A stretch of 64,000 bases of DNA, taken from Flavobacteriaceae bacterium UBA3339 (GTDB taxonomy: Bacteria > Bacteroidota > Bacteroidia > Flavobacteriales > Flavobacteriaceae). This document shows, one piece after another, positions 49,337 to 58,912 of this stretch. A program made the translations under genes and the position numbers. Each line of letters begins with the position of its first letter. Positions within the stretch are counted from its first letter, which is position 1. The DNA is taken from contig DERN01000003.1 in the NCBI GenBank assembly GCA_002360925.1, forward strand, positions 1 to 64,000, in the 5' to 3' direction. The notes below the pieces were generated by a model. It did not search any database. It was not told the DNA's origin and was given only the letters and a program-made list of their open reading frames with translations.

Positions 49337-51130
49337 ATGCTTTTATTTAATACTTTATTTTTAAATGCCCCCTTAAAAAAACTGCTTTTAATGGTATTCC
49401 TACTTTTCATCGGAACTTTCGGTTGGAGTCAAAATATATTAGAAGAGCAATCATTCGAGTTTTTAAGCGATTATTTAGACCAACATAAAAGCACCGATTC
49501 GTTATATTTTGATTATGTAAAAGCATATGAAAATAAAGCACAACAAACAGGCGATTTAGAAAAACTGTTTTATGCTAAAAGTGAATACATTATACATAGT
49601 GCTATTTTTAACGAAAAATTACAATACGCCCAGCAGCTTTTACAACTTGCCCAACAACAAAACAACACTCGATATATTGGTTTGGCTTATAACAAATTAG
49701 CGTTAGTTTACTTTATGGAGCGTGATTTAGAAAAATCGCTTCACTATGAATTACTTGCCGAAGATTTGTTAGCTAAAACCAACGATTTATATAATTTAAA
49801 CAAATCGCGTTTTGGTATGGGTATTATGTATTACTTTTTAGGTGATTATGAAAAAGCACTAACCTTTTTTAATCAAACAGCAGATTATTATCAACAAAAA
49901 AAATCATATAATGATTTGCGAGGTTATATCAGTTCTTTAGAGTATAAGGCAAAAAATTATATGGCTTTAAAGCAATTTACCATGGCTGATAAAATATTGG
50001 ATACGATTGCTTTTGAAATGAAGGGCCTTAGAGCGCATCATTTCGAAATTGAAAATGCCTATTTTTCTTTATTAAAAGCACAAAACCTGTACTCGCAAAA
50101 CCAATACAAAACATCTTTAACCTATTTACAAAAGGCTTTACCTGTTATTATTAAAAACGATGATTTTGCAAATGAGCATTTGGTCTATTTATATTTAGGC
50201 AAAAATTTATGGATATTAAACCAAAGAGATAAAGCTGTAGAAGAATTTAAAAAAATAGATATTTTATATACAGCAAAACAATACAGCGATTTAAACTTAC
50301 TAGAAGCTTACAATTATTTAATAGCTTTTTACAAAAATAACAACGATTTAAACCATCAGCTTTTTTATACCGAACGTTTGCTTCATATTACCAATGACTT
50401 ACAAACTAAAAACAAAGGCTTAAACAATGCACTGCACACCAAATACGAAACCAAGAAATTAGAAGCCAGCAAAAAAGCCTTACAGCAAGAGCTTAAAAAG
50501 CAAAAATTAAAAGAGTATTTTACGTATGCTTTAGGTTTAATTACCATAATAGCATTTATAGGTTACGTTATTTTTAACAGAAAAAAACAAAAACAACTAC
50601 GCAAACAGTACGATTATTTTGTTAGCAAACAGCTATTAACCGAACTAAATACCGATCATATTTTAGTATTAAAGCATGATATTTTAGATGATTCTAATAA
50701 AGCTAGCGATGATATTTTAGGAAATACAAAAACACAGAACGTACTTAAAAGGACTTTATCGGATGAGAAAATTCAGGAAATTTCACAGAAATTAATCGAG
50801 TTTGAAAAGCAGCATGCTTTTGTGAATCAAAACATTTCGCTAAACTCCTTGGCAAAAGATTTTAATACGAATTCTAAGTATTTGTCGGAAGTTATAAATT
50901 TTGTCAAACAAGAAAACTTTGCAAGTTATATTAATACGTTGCGTATTAATTATGCTATAAAACAGCTTCATGAAGATAAACAACTTCGTAAATTAACTAT
51001 GAATGCCTTAGCAGAAAAATTTGGTTTTAACAACGCTCGTAGTTTTTCAGAAGCATTCTTTAAAGTAACGCAGTTAAAGCCATCGTACTATATTTCGCAA
51101 ATAAAAAAAGACGATGAAACATCGTCTTAG
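49337..51130 (+). CDS. TPR/TM/AraC-type hybrid regulator (597 aa)
   Basis: An N-terminal signal-like segment (about 13-32, ending TFGWSQ) is followed by about seven TPRs (40-365; for example IGLAYNKLALVYFMERDLEKSL), a transmembrane segment (about 394-413, YALGLITIIAFIGYVIF) and a cytoplasmic AraC HTH (about 485-597; LNSLAKDFNTNSKYLSEVI, NALAEKFGFNNARSFSEAFFK, ending LKPSYYI). A periplasmic TPR sensor would control a DNA-binding tail. It is divergent from the lipoprotein and RiPP genes, so it is the likely regulator of that locus (inference). Confidence 0.85.
   Translation: MLLFNTLFLNAPLKKLLLMVFLLFIGTFGWSQNILEEQSFEFLSDYLDQHKSTDSLYFDYVKAYENKAQQTGDLEKLFYAKSEYIIHSAIFNEKLQYAQQLLQLAQQQNNTRYIGLAYNKLALVYFMERDLEKSLHYELLAEDLLAKTNDLYNLNKSRFGMGIMYYFLGDYEKALTFFNQTADYYQQKKSYNDLRGYISSLEYKAKNYMALKQFTMADKILDTIAFEMKGLRAHHFEIENAYFSLLKAQNLYSQNQYKTSLTYLQKALPVIIKNDDFANEHLVYLYLGKNLWILNQRDKAVEEFKKIDILYTAKQYSDLNLLEAYNYLIAFYKNNNDLNHQLFYTERLLHITNDLQTKNKGLNNALHTKYETKKLEASKKALQQELKKQKLKEYFTYALGLITIIAFIGYVIFNRKKQKQLRKQYDYFVSKQLLTELNTDHILVLKHDILDDSNKASDDILGNTKTQNVLKRTLSDEKIQEISQKLIEFEKQHAFVNQNISLNSLAKDFNTNSKYLSEVINFVKQENFASYINTLRINYAIKQLHEDKQLRKLTMNALAEKFGFNNARSFSEAFFKVTQLKPSYYISQIKKDDETSS
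51107..51128. terminator. Terminator overlapping the stop of the TPR-AraC gene
   Basis: AAGACGATG / CATCGTCTT with a 3-4 nt loop includes the last codons and stop of 49337-51130 (KKDDETSS). A-rich sequence precedes it and T-rich follows, so it can act on both convergent genes. Confidence 0.75.
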
Positions 51131-51149
51131 TTTTATATAAATCACTTAT

Positions 51150-52496
51150 TTATTTCCCTACAATAGAATGGTATAATTCTAAAGCCTTTCCGTCGGTTAA
51201 AAGTGAAACAAATCGACAGATATTCAACAATCGTAAATACAAACTTTCGTTTTCTTCCTGATATTGCTCGGGCAATAATTTTAAAATCATATCATCGTAA
51301 TGTGTTGCTTTTCCGTTAAATTTATTATTGCTTGCAGCAATAAACTTATCAAGCAATGTATGTAACACTTTATAACCTACAATCTCTTTTTCGATTACTT
51401 CTTTGCTTTCGTACACATTCGAAATACTGATGTTAATAATATCTTTCATTTGTGCTACATAAGCACATTTTTCGGTCAATGCGTACGGAAACTGCCCTCT
51501 TAAAATCAATTCTTCGTTTTCCATAAAAACACGAACAGTATCATTAATCAAACTTCCAATTGCCAATGCACGCAAATAACTTACACGCTCTGCTTTGGTT
51601 TGTAATTGCGCATATTTAGCCGAATTGATATTATCTTTTACAATTTTTATTAAAAATTCTAAAGCATGTTCTTCCGGAATCCAACCTAAGTTAATCCCAT
51701 CTTCAAAATCAATGATCGTGTAACAAATATCGTCGGCAGCTTCTACCAAATACGTCAGCGGATGACGGAAATATCGCAACGAATCGCCTTCTTTTCTAAG
51801 CATTCCCAAACTTTCGGCAACATCTTTAAAACTTGCTTTATCGGCTTGAAAAAATCCGTATTTTTTATCCGAAATATCATTTGTTGGTTTCTTAGGTAAA
51901 CTTTCTTTCGGATATTTCATAAAAGCACCTAAAGTTGCATACGAAATACGCAAACCACCTTCGGCTCCGGGACGCGAATCTGTTAAAATATGAAATCCGT
52001 TTGCGTTTCCTTCAAAATCGATTAAATCTTGCCATTGCGCCACTTCTAAATCTAAACGAAACTGCTCGCCTGCACCGAATCTAAAAAAGTCGCCAATCGC
52101 TTTTTCGCCCGAATGTCCAAAAGGCGGATTTCCAATATCATGACACAAACAAGCTGCCGCCACAATAGCGCCAAAATCGTTAATGGTATATCCTAAATCA
52201 ATCAATTCGGGATATTTTTGCATGATTTGATCGCCAGCCAAACGTCCGATTGAACGCCCTACAACCGAAACTTCCAAACTGTGCGTTAAACGCGTGTGTA
52301 CGAAATCGGTTTTAGAATGCGGAATAACCTGCGTTTTATCTTGTAAACTTCTGAACGGATTCGAAAAAATAATTCGATCGTAATCTACTTCAAATCCAAC
52401 TCGCGAAGGATTTTCGTTTTTTCGTTCTCGGATATGTTGATCGCCAAATTTTTTTAAAGACAATAACTGTTGCCAGTTCATGATATTGTTTGTCAT
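51150..52496 (-). CDS. dgt: Deoxyguanosinetriphosphate triphosphohydrolase (448 aa)
   Basis: The HD-domain motifs are clear: RLTHSLEVSVVGRSIGRL, then CLCHDIGNPPFGHSGE (His-Asp pair), and further helices around DDICYTIIDFEDG. Length and N-terminus (WQQLLSLKKFGDQ, FSNPFRSLQDKTQV) fit bacterial dGTPases. It hydrolyses dGTP (or other dNTPs) to the nucleoside and triphosphate, affecting dNTP pools and phage replication. It follows an AAA ATPase gene after 3 bp. Confidence 0.92.
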   Translation of the reverse strand: MTNNIMNWQQLLSLKKFGDQHIRERKNENPSRVGFEVDYDRIIFSNPFRSLQDKTQVIPHSKTDFVHTRLTHSLEVSVVGRSIGRLAGDQIMQKYPELIDLGYTINDFGAIVAAACLCHDIGNPPFGHSGEKAIGDFFRFGAGEQFRLDLEVAQWQDLIDFEGNANGFHILTDSRPGAEGGLRISYATLGAFMKYPKESLPKKPTNDISDKKYGFFQADKASFKDVAESLGMLRKEGDSLRYFRHPLTYLVEAADDICYTIIDFEDGINLGWIPEEHALEFLIKIVKDNINSAKYAQLQTKAERVSYLRALAIGSLINDTVRVFMENEELILRGQFPYALTEKCAYVAQMKDIINISISNVYESKEVIEKEIVGYKVLHTLLDKFIAASNNKFNGKATHYDDMILKLLPEQYQEENESLYLRLLNICRFVSLLTDGKALELYHSIVGK

Positions 52497-52499
52497 TTT

Positions 52500-53195
52500 T
52501 TAAGACAATTGTTCGTTGATAATATTTTGTTTTACTTGTTTGTAGAAATAATCTTTGGCTTCGGCATACGAAACATCGTATAAACGTTCTTTTGGATGAT
52601 ACTGATGCGGAATCGGCGCTTCTAACGTTTTATACAAATCGTTTAACAGTTCTTGTGCTGGTTTTTCATACGCAATCTGCCATTCGAATCGTCGTTTTAA
52701 AGCTTCATCAATCATGTGGATTTGATTTGTTGCCGCAATTAAAATCGATTTTTGCGGAAAGTAATCCATCAATTGAATAATTGCATTTACAACGCGTTTC
52801 ATTTCCGAATTATCTTTGTTGTCGTAATCGCGAATTTGTCCTAAAGAATCAAATTCATCCAACAACAAAACCATACTTTCGTATTGCGATTCTTTAAACA
52901 ATTGATCTAGGTTTTTTGCTGTTTCGCCTAATTTTGAAGAAATGATTGTTGCAAGATTTACAATCACTAACTTTTTATTTAAATGGTTGGCAATTACTTT
53001 CGCTGTCATGGTTTTTCCGCATCCGCTATCGCCATATAACAATAGTTTGTTTGCAACCGGAATTTTATACTGATCAAACAAATGCTTGAATTGCTGTTCG
53101 TGCAAAAATGCCATTAAATGTTGTTTAATTTCGGGCGAAGCGATAAAATCTTCAAATGTAACTTTGCTTCTGTCTACATAATAAAAATTACTCAT
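52500..53195 (-). CDS. AAA-family ATPase (231 aa)
   Basis: A single AAA+ domain with Walker A GDSGCGKT (about 55-62), Walker B VLLLDEFDSLG (about 108-118), sensor asparagine (AATNQIH) and arginine finger region (LKRRFEWQI). This resembles small FtsH/FidL-like or MoxR-type AAA proteins that act with a client. The client is unknown; it is tightly packed between an MFS transporter gene and dgt (1 bp and 4 bp), so one transcript is likely. Confidence 0.85.
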   Translation of the reverse strand: MSNFYYVDRSKVTFEDFIASPEIKQHLMAFLHEQQFKHLFDQYKIPVANKLLLYGDSGCGKTMTAKVIANHLNKKLVIVNLATIISSKLGETAKNLDQLFKESQYESMVLLLDEFDSLGQIRDYDNKDNSEMKRVVNAIIQLMDYFPQKSILIAATNQIHMIDEALKRRFEWQIAYEKPAQELLNDLYKTLEAPIPHQYHPKERLYDVSYAEAKDYFYKQVKQNIINEQLS

Positions 53196-53196
53196 T

Positions 53197-54414
53197 TCAA
53201 ATACTTTGTGTTTTTTTTAATCCTTTATAAGCCATCATCCAAGCCAAAATCATTAAGAAAGACGCCAAAACAAAAGGCGCTCCCGGAAACTTGAACGGAG
53301 CCGTATCATGTGTAAAATAATAAAATATACTGGTCATAACCAAAGGTCCAAAAGTAGCAGTAGCGCTGTTTAAGCTTGCTAAAGTTCCTTGAATTTGACC
53401 TTGTTCGGTTGATGGAACCTGATTCGTAATTTCGGATTGAATCGCCGGTCCTGCCAATCCGCCTAAACAATACGGAATTAAAAACAAGAAAACCATCCAT
53501 TCCTGAACCGCCAATGCAATTAAAAACTGACCAATTGCATTTAACGCAAAACCGATTAAAATGCTTTTGCCGTTTCCTATTTTTGGATTCACGTAACGAA
53601 CCAAACCTCCTTGTACAATAGCAACCAATAATCCTACAACACCTAATGAAATCCCAACCATTCGTTCGTCCCAATTATAACGATACATGGTATAGAAACT
53701 CCAATTTCCGTTTACGGCATGCGAAGCGAAATACATAAAAAACATAGCAGCAACCAAACTAATAATAGTCGGAAACTTTTTTAAACGCACCAACGCTCCT
53801 ACCGGATTCGCCGCTTTCCATTCAAAAGCACGTCGTTTTTCTGGTTTTAATGACTCGGGCAAAACAAAATATCCGTAAATAAAATTCACAAAACATAAAG
53901 CCGCAGCCGCATAAAAAGGAACGCGCGAACCGTATTGCCCTAATAAACCTCCGATAACCGGACCAATAATAAAACCGATTCCGAAAGCAGCGCCAACCAA
54001 TCCAAAATTTTTGGCTTTATTTTCTGGTGTACTTACATCCGAAATGTAAGCCATTGCTGTAGAAATACTAGCTCCCGTAAGTCCGGCAATAACACGACCA
54101 ACAAAAAGCCATGGAACATTAGGCGCCAACGCCAAAACCAAATAATCAACTGCAAAAGCCATTAACGAGATCAGTAAAACAGGTCGACGACCGTAACGAT
54201 CAGACAAACTTCCCATTAAAGGCGCAAACAAAAACTGTGTAAAGGCATACGCAAAAGCCAACCAACCACCTAATTTAGCAGCTTCGCTAATATCGGAATG
54301 ATTTAATTCTTGTAATAATTTGGGAATAACGGGAATAATAATTCCAATTCCTATGATATCAATCAACATGGTTATAAAAATAAAACCAATAGCAGCTGAT
54401 TTTTTTGAACTCAT
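53197..54414 (-). CDS. TCR/Tet-family MFS transporter (405 aa)
   Basis: Twelve hydrophobic segments with the MFS motif A (GSLSDRYGRRPVLL, about 68-81) and motif C region (GLTGASISTAMAYI). The opening MLIDIIGIGIIIPVIP is typical of the TCR/Tet family, which exports tetracycline or other drugs by proton antiport. Substrate cannot be assigned: chromosomal members of this family in Bacteroidota often do not confer tetracycline resistance. Confidence 0.9.
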   Translation of the reverse strand: MSSKKSAAIGFIFITMLIDIIGIGIIIPVIPKLLQELNHSDISEAAKLGGWLAFAYAFTQFLFAPLMGSLSDRYGRRPVLLISLMAFAVDYLVLALAPNVPWLFVGRVIAGLTGASISTAMAYISDVSTPENKAKNFGLVGAAFGIGFIIGPVIGGLLGQYGSRVPFYAAAALCFVNFIYGYFVLPESLKPEKRRAFEWKAANPVGALVRLKKFPTIISLVAAMFFMYFASHAVNGNWSFYTMYRYNWDERMVGISLGVVGLLVAIVQGGLVRYVNPKIGNGKSILIGFALNAIGQFLIALAVQEWMVFLFLIPYCLGGLAGPAIQSEITNQVPSTEQGQIQGTLASLNSATATFGPLVMTSIFYYFTHDTAPFKFPGAPFVLASFLMILAWMMAYKGLKKTQSI

Positions 54415-54501
54415 ATATTTAATTGTTAGAAAACAAAGCTACGAAAAAACACTGTATTTATGATTGAAGAAAATGTATATAGACAAGCTCTAAAAATCAA
54501 A

Positions 54502-54530
54502 AAAGCCTTTCCATAAAATAGAAAGGCTTT
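54502..54530 (-). terminator. Terminator downstream of sucAB
   Basis: AAAGCCTTTC / GAAAGGCTTT lies 21 bp beyond the sucB stop (minus strand) and is followed on that strand by a T-rich run; it separates sucAB from the MFS gene. Confidence 0.8.
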
Positions 54531-54550
54531 AACATATAAACAATAAAATA

Positions 54551-55771
54551 CTATAATTCTAATGCTTTTTTAGGATCGTTGTTCATCAACAATTCCATTG
54601 GGTTTTCTAAAGCTTCTTTAACAGCAACTAAGAAACCAACCGATTCACGACCGTCAATGATTCTGTGATCGTAAGATAATGCAATATACATCATCGGAGC
54701 AATTACAACCTGACCGTTTACAGCAACAGGACGTTCGATAATATTGTGCATTCCTAAAATTCCAGATTGCGGAGGATTAATGATTGGTGTAGATAACATA
54801 GATCCAAATACACCACCATTCGTGATCGTAAATGTTCCTCCTGTCATTTCATCTACTGTGATTTGTCCGTCGCGCGCTCTTGTTGCCAAACGTTTAATTT
54901 CAGCTTCAACACCACGGAAAGATAATAATTCTGCATTGCGAACAACCGGAACCATTAATCCTTTAGGACCAGAAACCGCGATTGAAATATCAGCAAAATC
55001 AAATTTAATTTGATCCTGACCATCGATCATCGAGTTTACATCTGGGAATAATTCTAAAGCGCGTGTTACTGCTTTTGTAAAGAACGACATGAATCCTAAA
55101 CCTACATTGTGTTTTGCCTTAAACGCATCTTTAAATTCAGAACGTAATTTGTTTACTTCAGTCAAGTTCACTTCATTAAATGTAGTTAACATTGCTGTTG
55201 TATTTTTAGCTTCAACCAAACGTTCTGCTACTTTACGACGTAACATCGACATTTTTTTACGCTCTGTTCCACGAGGGCCACCTGTTGGTGTTCCCATTGA
55301 AGGAACTGCATTGATAGCGTCTTCTTTTGTTACGCGACCATCTTTTCCTGTTCCTTGAATTGTAGCAGGATCGATGCTTTTTTCGTCTAATATTTTTTTA
55401 GCAGCCGGAGATGCAGATCCTGTAGCATAAGTAGATGCTTGTGCAGCAGGCGCAGGCGCAGCTTTTACTTCTTCTTTTTTCTCTTCTGCTTTTGGAGCTT
55501 CGGCAGCAGGCGCATCACCAGAAGGTTTTGCAGCACTTGTATCGATTAAACAAACTACTTGACCTACAGCCACAGCGTCACCTTCTTCAGCTTTTAAAGT
55601 GATAATACCACTAGCTTCAGCAGGTAATTCTAATGTTGCTTTGTCAGAATCAACCTCAGCAATTGCTTGGTCTTTCTCTACATAGTCTCCATCTTTTACT
55701 AACCAAGTAGCAATTTCCACCTCTGTGATTGACTCCCCTGGCGAAGGAACTTTCATTTCTAAGATACTCAT
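54551..55771 (-). CDS. sucB: 2-oxoglutarate dehydrogenase E2, dihydrolipoyl succinyltransferase (406 aa)
   Basis: An N-terminal lipoyl domain with the acceptor lysine in DSDKATLELPA (about 42-43), an Ala/Pro/Glu linker, a peripheral subunit-binding domain (ASPAAKKILDEKSIDP) and the acyltransferase core with SYDHRIIDGRESVGF (catalytic His and Asp). It transfers succinyl to CoA in the TCA cycle, in the multienzyme core with SucA and E3. It starts 43 bp after the sucA stop and ends before a terminator. Confidence 0.95.
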   Translation of the reverse strand: MSILEMKVPSPGESITEVEIATWLVKDGDYVEKDQAIAEVDSDKATLELPAEASGIITLKAEEGDAVAVGQVVCLIDTSAAKPSGDAPAAEAPKAEEKKEEVKAAPAPAAQASTYATGSASPAAKKILDEKSIDPATIQGTGKDGRVTKEDAINAVPSMGTPTGGPRGTERKKMSMLRRKVAERLVEAKNTTAMLTTFNEVNLTEVNKLRSEFKDAFKAKHNVGLGFMSFFTKAVTRALELFPDVNSMIDGQDQIKFDFADISIAVSGPKGLMVPVVRNAELLSFRGVEAEIKRLATRARDGQITVDEMTGGTFTITNGGVFGSMLSTPIINPPQSGILGMHNIIERPVAVNGQVVIAPMMYIALSYDHRIIDGRESVGFLVAVKEALENPMELLMNNDPKKALEL

Positions 55772-55814
55772 GAGTATATTAATTTAATTTTGTTATTTAA
55801 ATTACTTTCTAAAA

Positions 55815-58577
55815 TTATAAATTTTTATCGAAAACTTTCGCAATTGCATGTGCATATCTTGCTTTTGATCGAACTGATGAACCTGCTGCAGGAGCTGCTG
55901 CTTCACAAGGCGATGCCAAACGGAATTTTACTAAGTCGAAATTCATCAACATAAATCCGTAAGCGCCCATGTTTTTAGGTTCTTCTTGCGCCCAAACAAA
56001 ATCTTCTGCATTAGGATACGAAGCAATTACATCTTTCAATCGGTCTGTATCTAACGGGAATAATTGTTCTAAACGAACAAAAGCTACATCGTTTCTACCT
56101 AAGTTTTCTTTTTCTGCTTGTAAATCGTAATAGAATTTTCCTGACACAAAAACCAACGTTTTCACAGCAGCTTTATCGGCTACTTTAGGATCATCTACAA
56201 CCGTTTGGAACGATCCGTTTACTAATTCTTCTACTGAAGAAGTTGCTTCGGGATGACGCAATAATGATTTTGGAGACATTACAACCAAAGGTTTTCTGAA
56301 ATCCGTAATCATTTGACGACGCAATAAATGGAAATGGTTTCCAGGCGTTGTACAGTTTGCCACATACATATTATGATTTGCACATAATTGTAAATAACGC
56401 TCTAAACGTGCCGAAGAGTGCTCTGCTCCTTGATGCTCATATCCGTGAGGCAACAACATGACAATTCCGTTTTGACTTCCCCATTTATCTTCTCCAGCCG
56501 AAATATACTGATCGATCATAATTTGAGCTCCGTTAGAGAAATCTCCAAACTGTGCTTCCCAAATCGTTAATGCTTTTGGATCTGCCATTGCATATCCGTA
56601 CTCGAAACCTAAAACAGCATATTCTGATAAATGCGAGTTAAAGATACGCATTTGTCCGTTAGGCGATTTAATATGGTTTAACGGTGTATATTCTTCTTCG
56701 GTATCTTCGGTTTTAACTACCGCATGACGATGCGAGAAGGTACCGCGCTGAACATCTTGTCCCGAAAAACGCACATCGAAACCTTCTGAAATCAATGTTC
56801 CGTAAGCTAACAATTCACCCATTGCCCAATCTAACTTATCGGTTTCGTAATACATGGTATAACGATCTTTGATTAGTTTAGAAATTTTGCTGATGAATTT
56901 TCTGTCTTCTGGCAACGAAGTAATTGCAGGCGCAATTCCGTCTAACAATTCGCGAGAAACTTTAGTATCGTATGTTTGTAACATACGAGTACGATCTGCA
57001 ATATGATAACCTTCCCACTCATTTTTCATGAAAGGAATAACAGTCGCTTTTTCTGTTGCTTTTGCTTCAGTTAAATTATCTTCAAGAAGTGCTTTATATT
57101 TTTCTTCCAACATACCCACATAACCATTCTCAATCACTTTATTTTCGATCAATCGAGCATTATAAAGATTACGTGCGTTTTGGTGTTTCGAAATCAATTT
57201 ATAAAGAATAGGCTGCGTAAAACGAGGTTCGTCTCCTTCGTTGTGTCCGTATTTACGGTATCCAACTAAATCAACAAACACGTCTTCTTTAAATTCCATA
57301 CGATAAGCCAAAGCAAAAACCATTGCTTTTACCGCAGCTTCTGTATCGTCTGCATTTACATGAATTACCGGCGAACCAACCACTTTTGCAACATCGGTCG
57401 AATAAACTCCCGAACGTGCATCTTTATAATCTGTTGTAAATCCTACTTGGTTGTTTAACACAACATGAATAGTTCCGGCAGTTTTGTAAGCACGTAATTT
57501 GCTCATTTGAACAATTTCGTAAACAATTCCTTGCCCTGCAACTGCTGCATCTCCGTGTAAAGCAATCGGCAATACTTTAGATGTATCATTCGAATAATAA
57601 CGATCTTGTTTTGCACGAACAACTCCTTCAATCACAGCACCTACTGTTTCTAAATGCGAAGGATTCGGAGCTAAGTTTAAAGTAACTTTACCAGAATTTG
57701 TTTCGTAAATCGAAGTGTATCCTAAGTGGTATTTAACGTCACCATCAAAAGTATCTGCAACATCAGCATAATCTTTTCCGTCGAATTCGGTAAAAATATT
57801 TTTAGCCGGTTTTTGCATAATATTCGCTAAAACGTTCAAACGTCCGCGGTGTGCCATTCCAATCACAACATCCTCTACTCCACTTGCCGCTGCCGCTTGA
57901 ATTAAAGCGTCTAAAGCCGGAATTGTAGATTCTAATCCTTCTAAAGAGAAACGTTTTTGTCCTACATATTTTGTGTGGAAGAAATTTTCGAAAGCCGCAG
58001 CTTGTACCAATTTCTCTAAAATATGTTTTTGTTGCTCAACTGTTAAATCAGAAATTTTAGATTCGAAATATTTAGCAATCCACTGTACTTTTTCATCATT
58101 AGGAATATACATAAATTCAACACCTGTTGTGGTGCAATAAGTGTTGATAAGATGATCTACGATTTGCTGTAAAGTACTTTTAGGTAGTTGGATGCTTTTT
58201 GCTGCTTCAAAAGAACTATTTAAATCTGCCTGAGAAAGTCCAAATTTTTCGATTGATAAATCCGGAACAGTTACAGATCTTTCTCTTAAAGGATTTGACT
58301 TTGTTAGCAAATGCCCGTGCGTTCTATAAGCGTCGATTAATTTTAAAACAGCGAATTCTTTCTGAAGACCTTCTGCCGCTTGCGACGATTCGTTTGAACC
58401 TGTATAAGCATTTGACAATTGTTCTACCGGGCTACCGTTGTATTCGTTTGCAAAATCGAACCCCTGAAAAAAACTTCTCCAACTTGGTTCAATACTATCA
58501 GGACTTACTAAGTACTGATCGTATAAATCTGCAAAAAACGCGGTATGCGCAGCATTTAAAAAGGAAAACCTATCCAT
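55815..58577 (-). CDS. sucA: 2-oxoglutarate dehydrogenase E1 (920 aa)
   Basis: The N-terminal E2-binding segment (FLNAAHTAFFADLYDQYL), thiamine-diphosphate binding region with HRGRLNVLANIM and GDAAVAGQG (GDG-type motif), and the C-terminal pyrimidine-binding half (SGQDVQRGTFSHRHAVV; EAQFGDFSNGAQ) are all present. Length is normal. It decarboxylates 2-oxoglutarate and transfers succinyl to the E2 lipoyl group. Co-transcribed with sucB, with a promoter at 58619-58649. Confidence 0.96.
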   Translation of the reverse strand: MDRFSFLNAAHTAFFADLYDQYLVSPDSIEPSWRSFFQGFDFANEYNGSPVEQLSNAYTGSNESSQAAEGLQKEFAVLKLIDAYRTHGHLLTKSNPLRERSVTVPDLSIEKFGLSQADLNSSFEAAKSIQLPKSTLQQIVDHLINTYCTTTGVEFMYIPNDEKVQWIAKYFESKISDLTVEQQKHILEKLVQAAAFENFFHTKYVGQKRFSLEGLESTIPALDALIQAAAASGVEDVVIGMAHRGRLNVLANIMQKPAKNIFTEFDGKDYADVADTFDGDVKYHLGYTSIYETNSGKVTLNLAPNPSHLETVGAVIEGVVRAKQDRYYSNDTSKVLPIALHGDAAVAGQGIVYEIVQMSKLRAYKTAGTIHVVLNNQVGFTTDYKDARSGVYSTDVAKVVGSPVIHVNADDTEAAVKAMVFALAYRMEFKEDVFVDLVGYRKYGHNEGDEPRFTQPILYKLISKHQNARNLYNARLIENKVIENGYVGMLEEKYKALLEDNLTEAKATEKATVIPFMKNEWEGYHIADRTRMLQTYDTKVSRELLDGIAPAITSLPEDRKFISKISKLIKDRYTMYYETDKLDWAMGELLAYGTLISEGFDVRFSGQDVQRGTFSHRHAVVKTEDTEEEYTPLNHIKSPNGQMRIFNSHLSEYAVLGFEYGYAMADPKALTIWEAQFGDFSNGAQIMIDQYISAGEDKWGSQNGIVMLLPHGYEHQGAEHSSARLERYLQLCANHNMYVANCTTPGNHFHLLRRQMITDFRKPLVVMSPKSLLRHPEATSSVEELVNGSFQTVVDDPKVADKAAVKTLVFVSGKFYYDLQAEKENLGRNDVAFVRLEQLFPLDTDRLKDVIASYPNAEDFVWAQEEPKNMGAYGFMLMNFDLVKFRLASPCEAAAPAAGSSVRSKARYAHAIAKVFDKNL

Positions 58578-58912
58578 AATATTTGTCTAAAGACTCTTTT
58601 TCGTTAAAAAAATTTCAACAAAAATACGATAGTTTCTATTAATAATACAATATTTTGTAGAGTTTTATGATTTAACTTTTAACGAATTAATAGATCTACA
58701 TCTTTTATATTACAAAAAAATAGAACGAAAATTAACAATCTTATTTTTAAGACCGAATATTTCATCGTGATATTTATTTTTTAACAGTTTTTGAGAGAAA
58801 ATTTCTCAAATTCTAAAAACGTAAATCCTTTCATTTTACTTCGTCACATTTTATCTTTTTGTTAAATAATCCATCGAAAGAATATTCCTATATTAGCAGA
58901 AATTTCTTCGAT
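58578..58912. other. 335-bp divergent intergenic region (sucA / OM protein)
   Basis: AT-rich with no supported gene. It holds the sucA promoter near 58619-58649 and, close to 58888, a weak TATATTAGC that could be the -7 box of 58913-59461. Confidence 0.5.
58619..58649 (-). promoter_or_regulatory. Promoter of sucAB
   Basis: On the minus strand TTG (58649-58647) and TATTTTTG (58626-58619) are 20 nt apart, matching the Bacteroidota pattern, about 42 bp upstream of the sucA start. Confidence 0.6.

Noticed and set aside
53306..53674. 122-aa frame within the MFS transporter gene, same strand
   Set aside because: Its sequence (Arg/Cys/Gly-rich) has no membrane or domain features and the main frame is a well-conserved transporter.
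53197..54414. Tetracycline resistance gene tet
   Set aside because: The protein is a TCR/Tet-family transporter by motif, but substrate identity cannot be shown from sequence and chromosomal homologues often lack tetracycline export.
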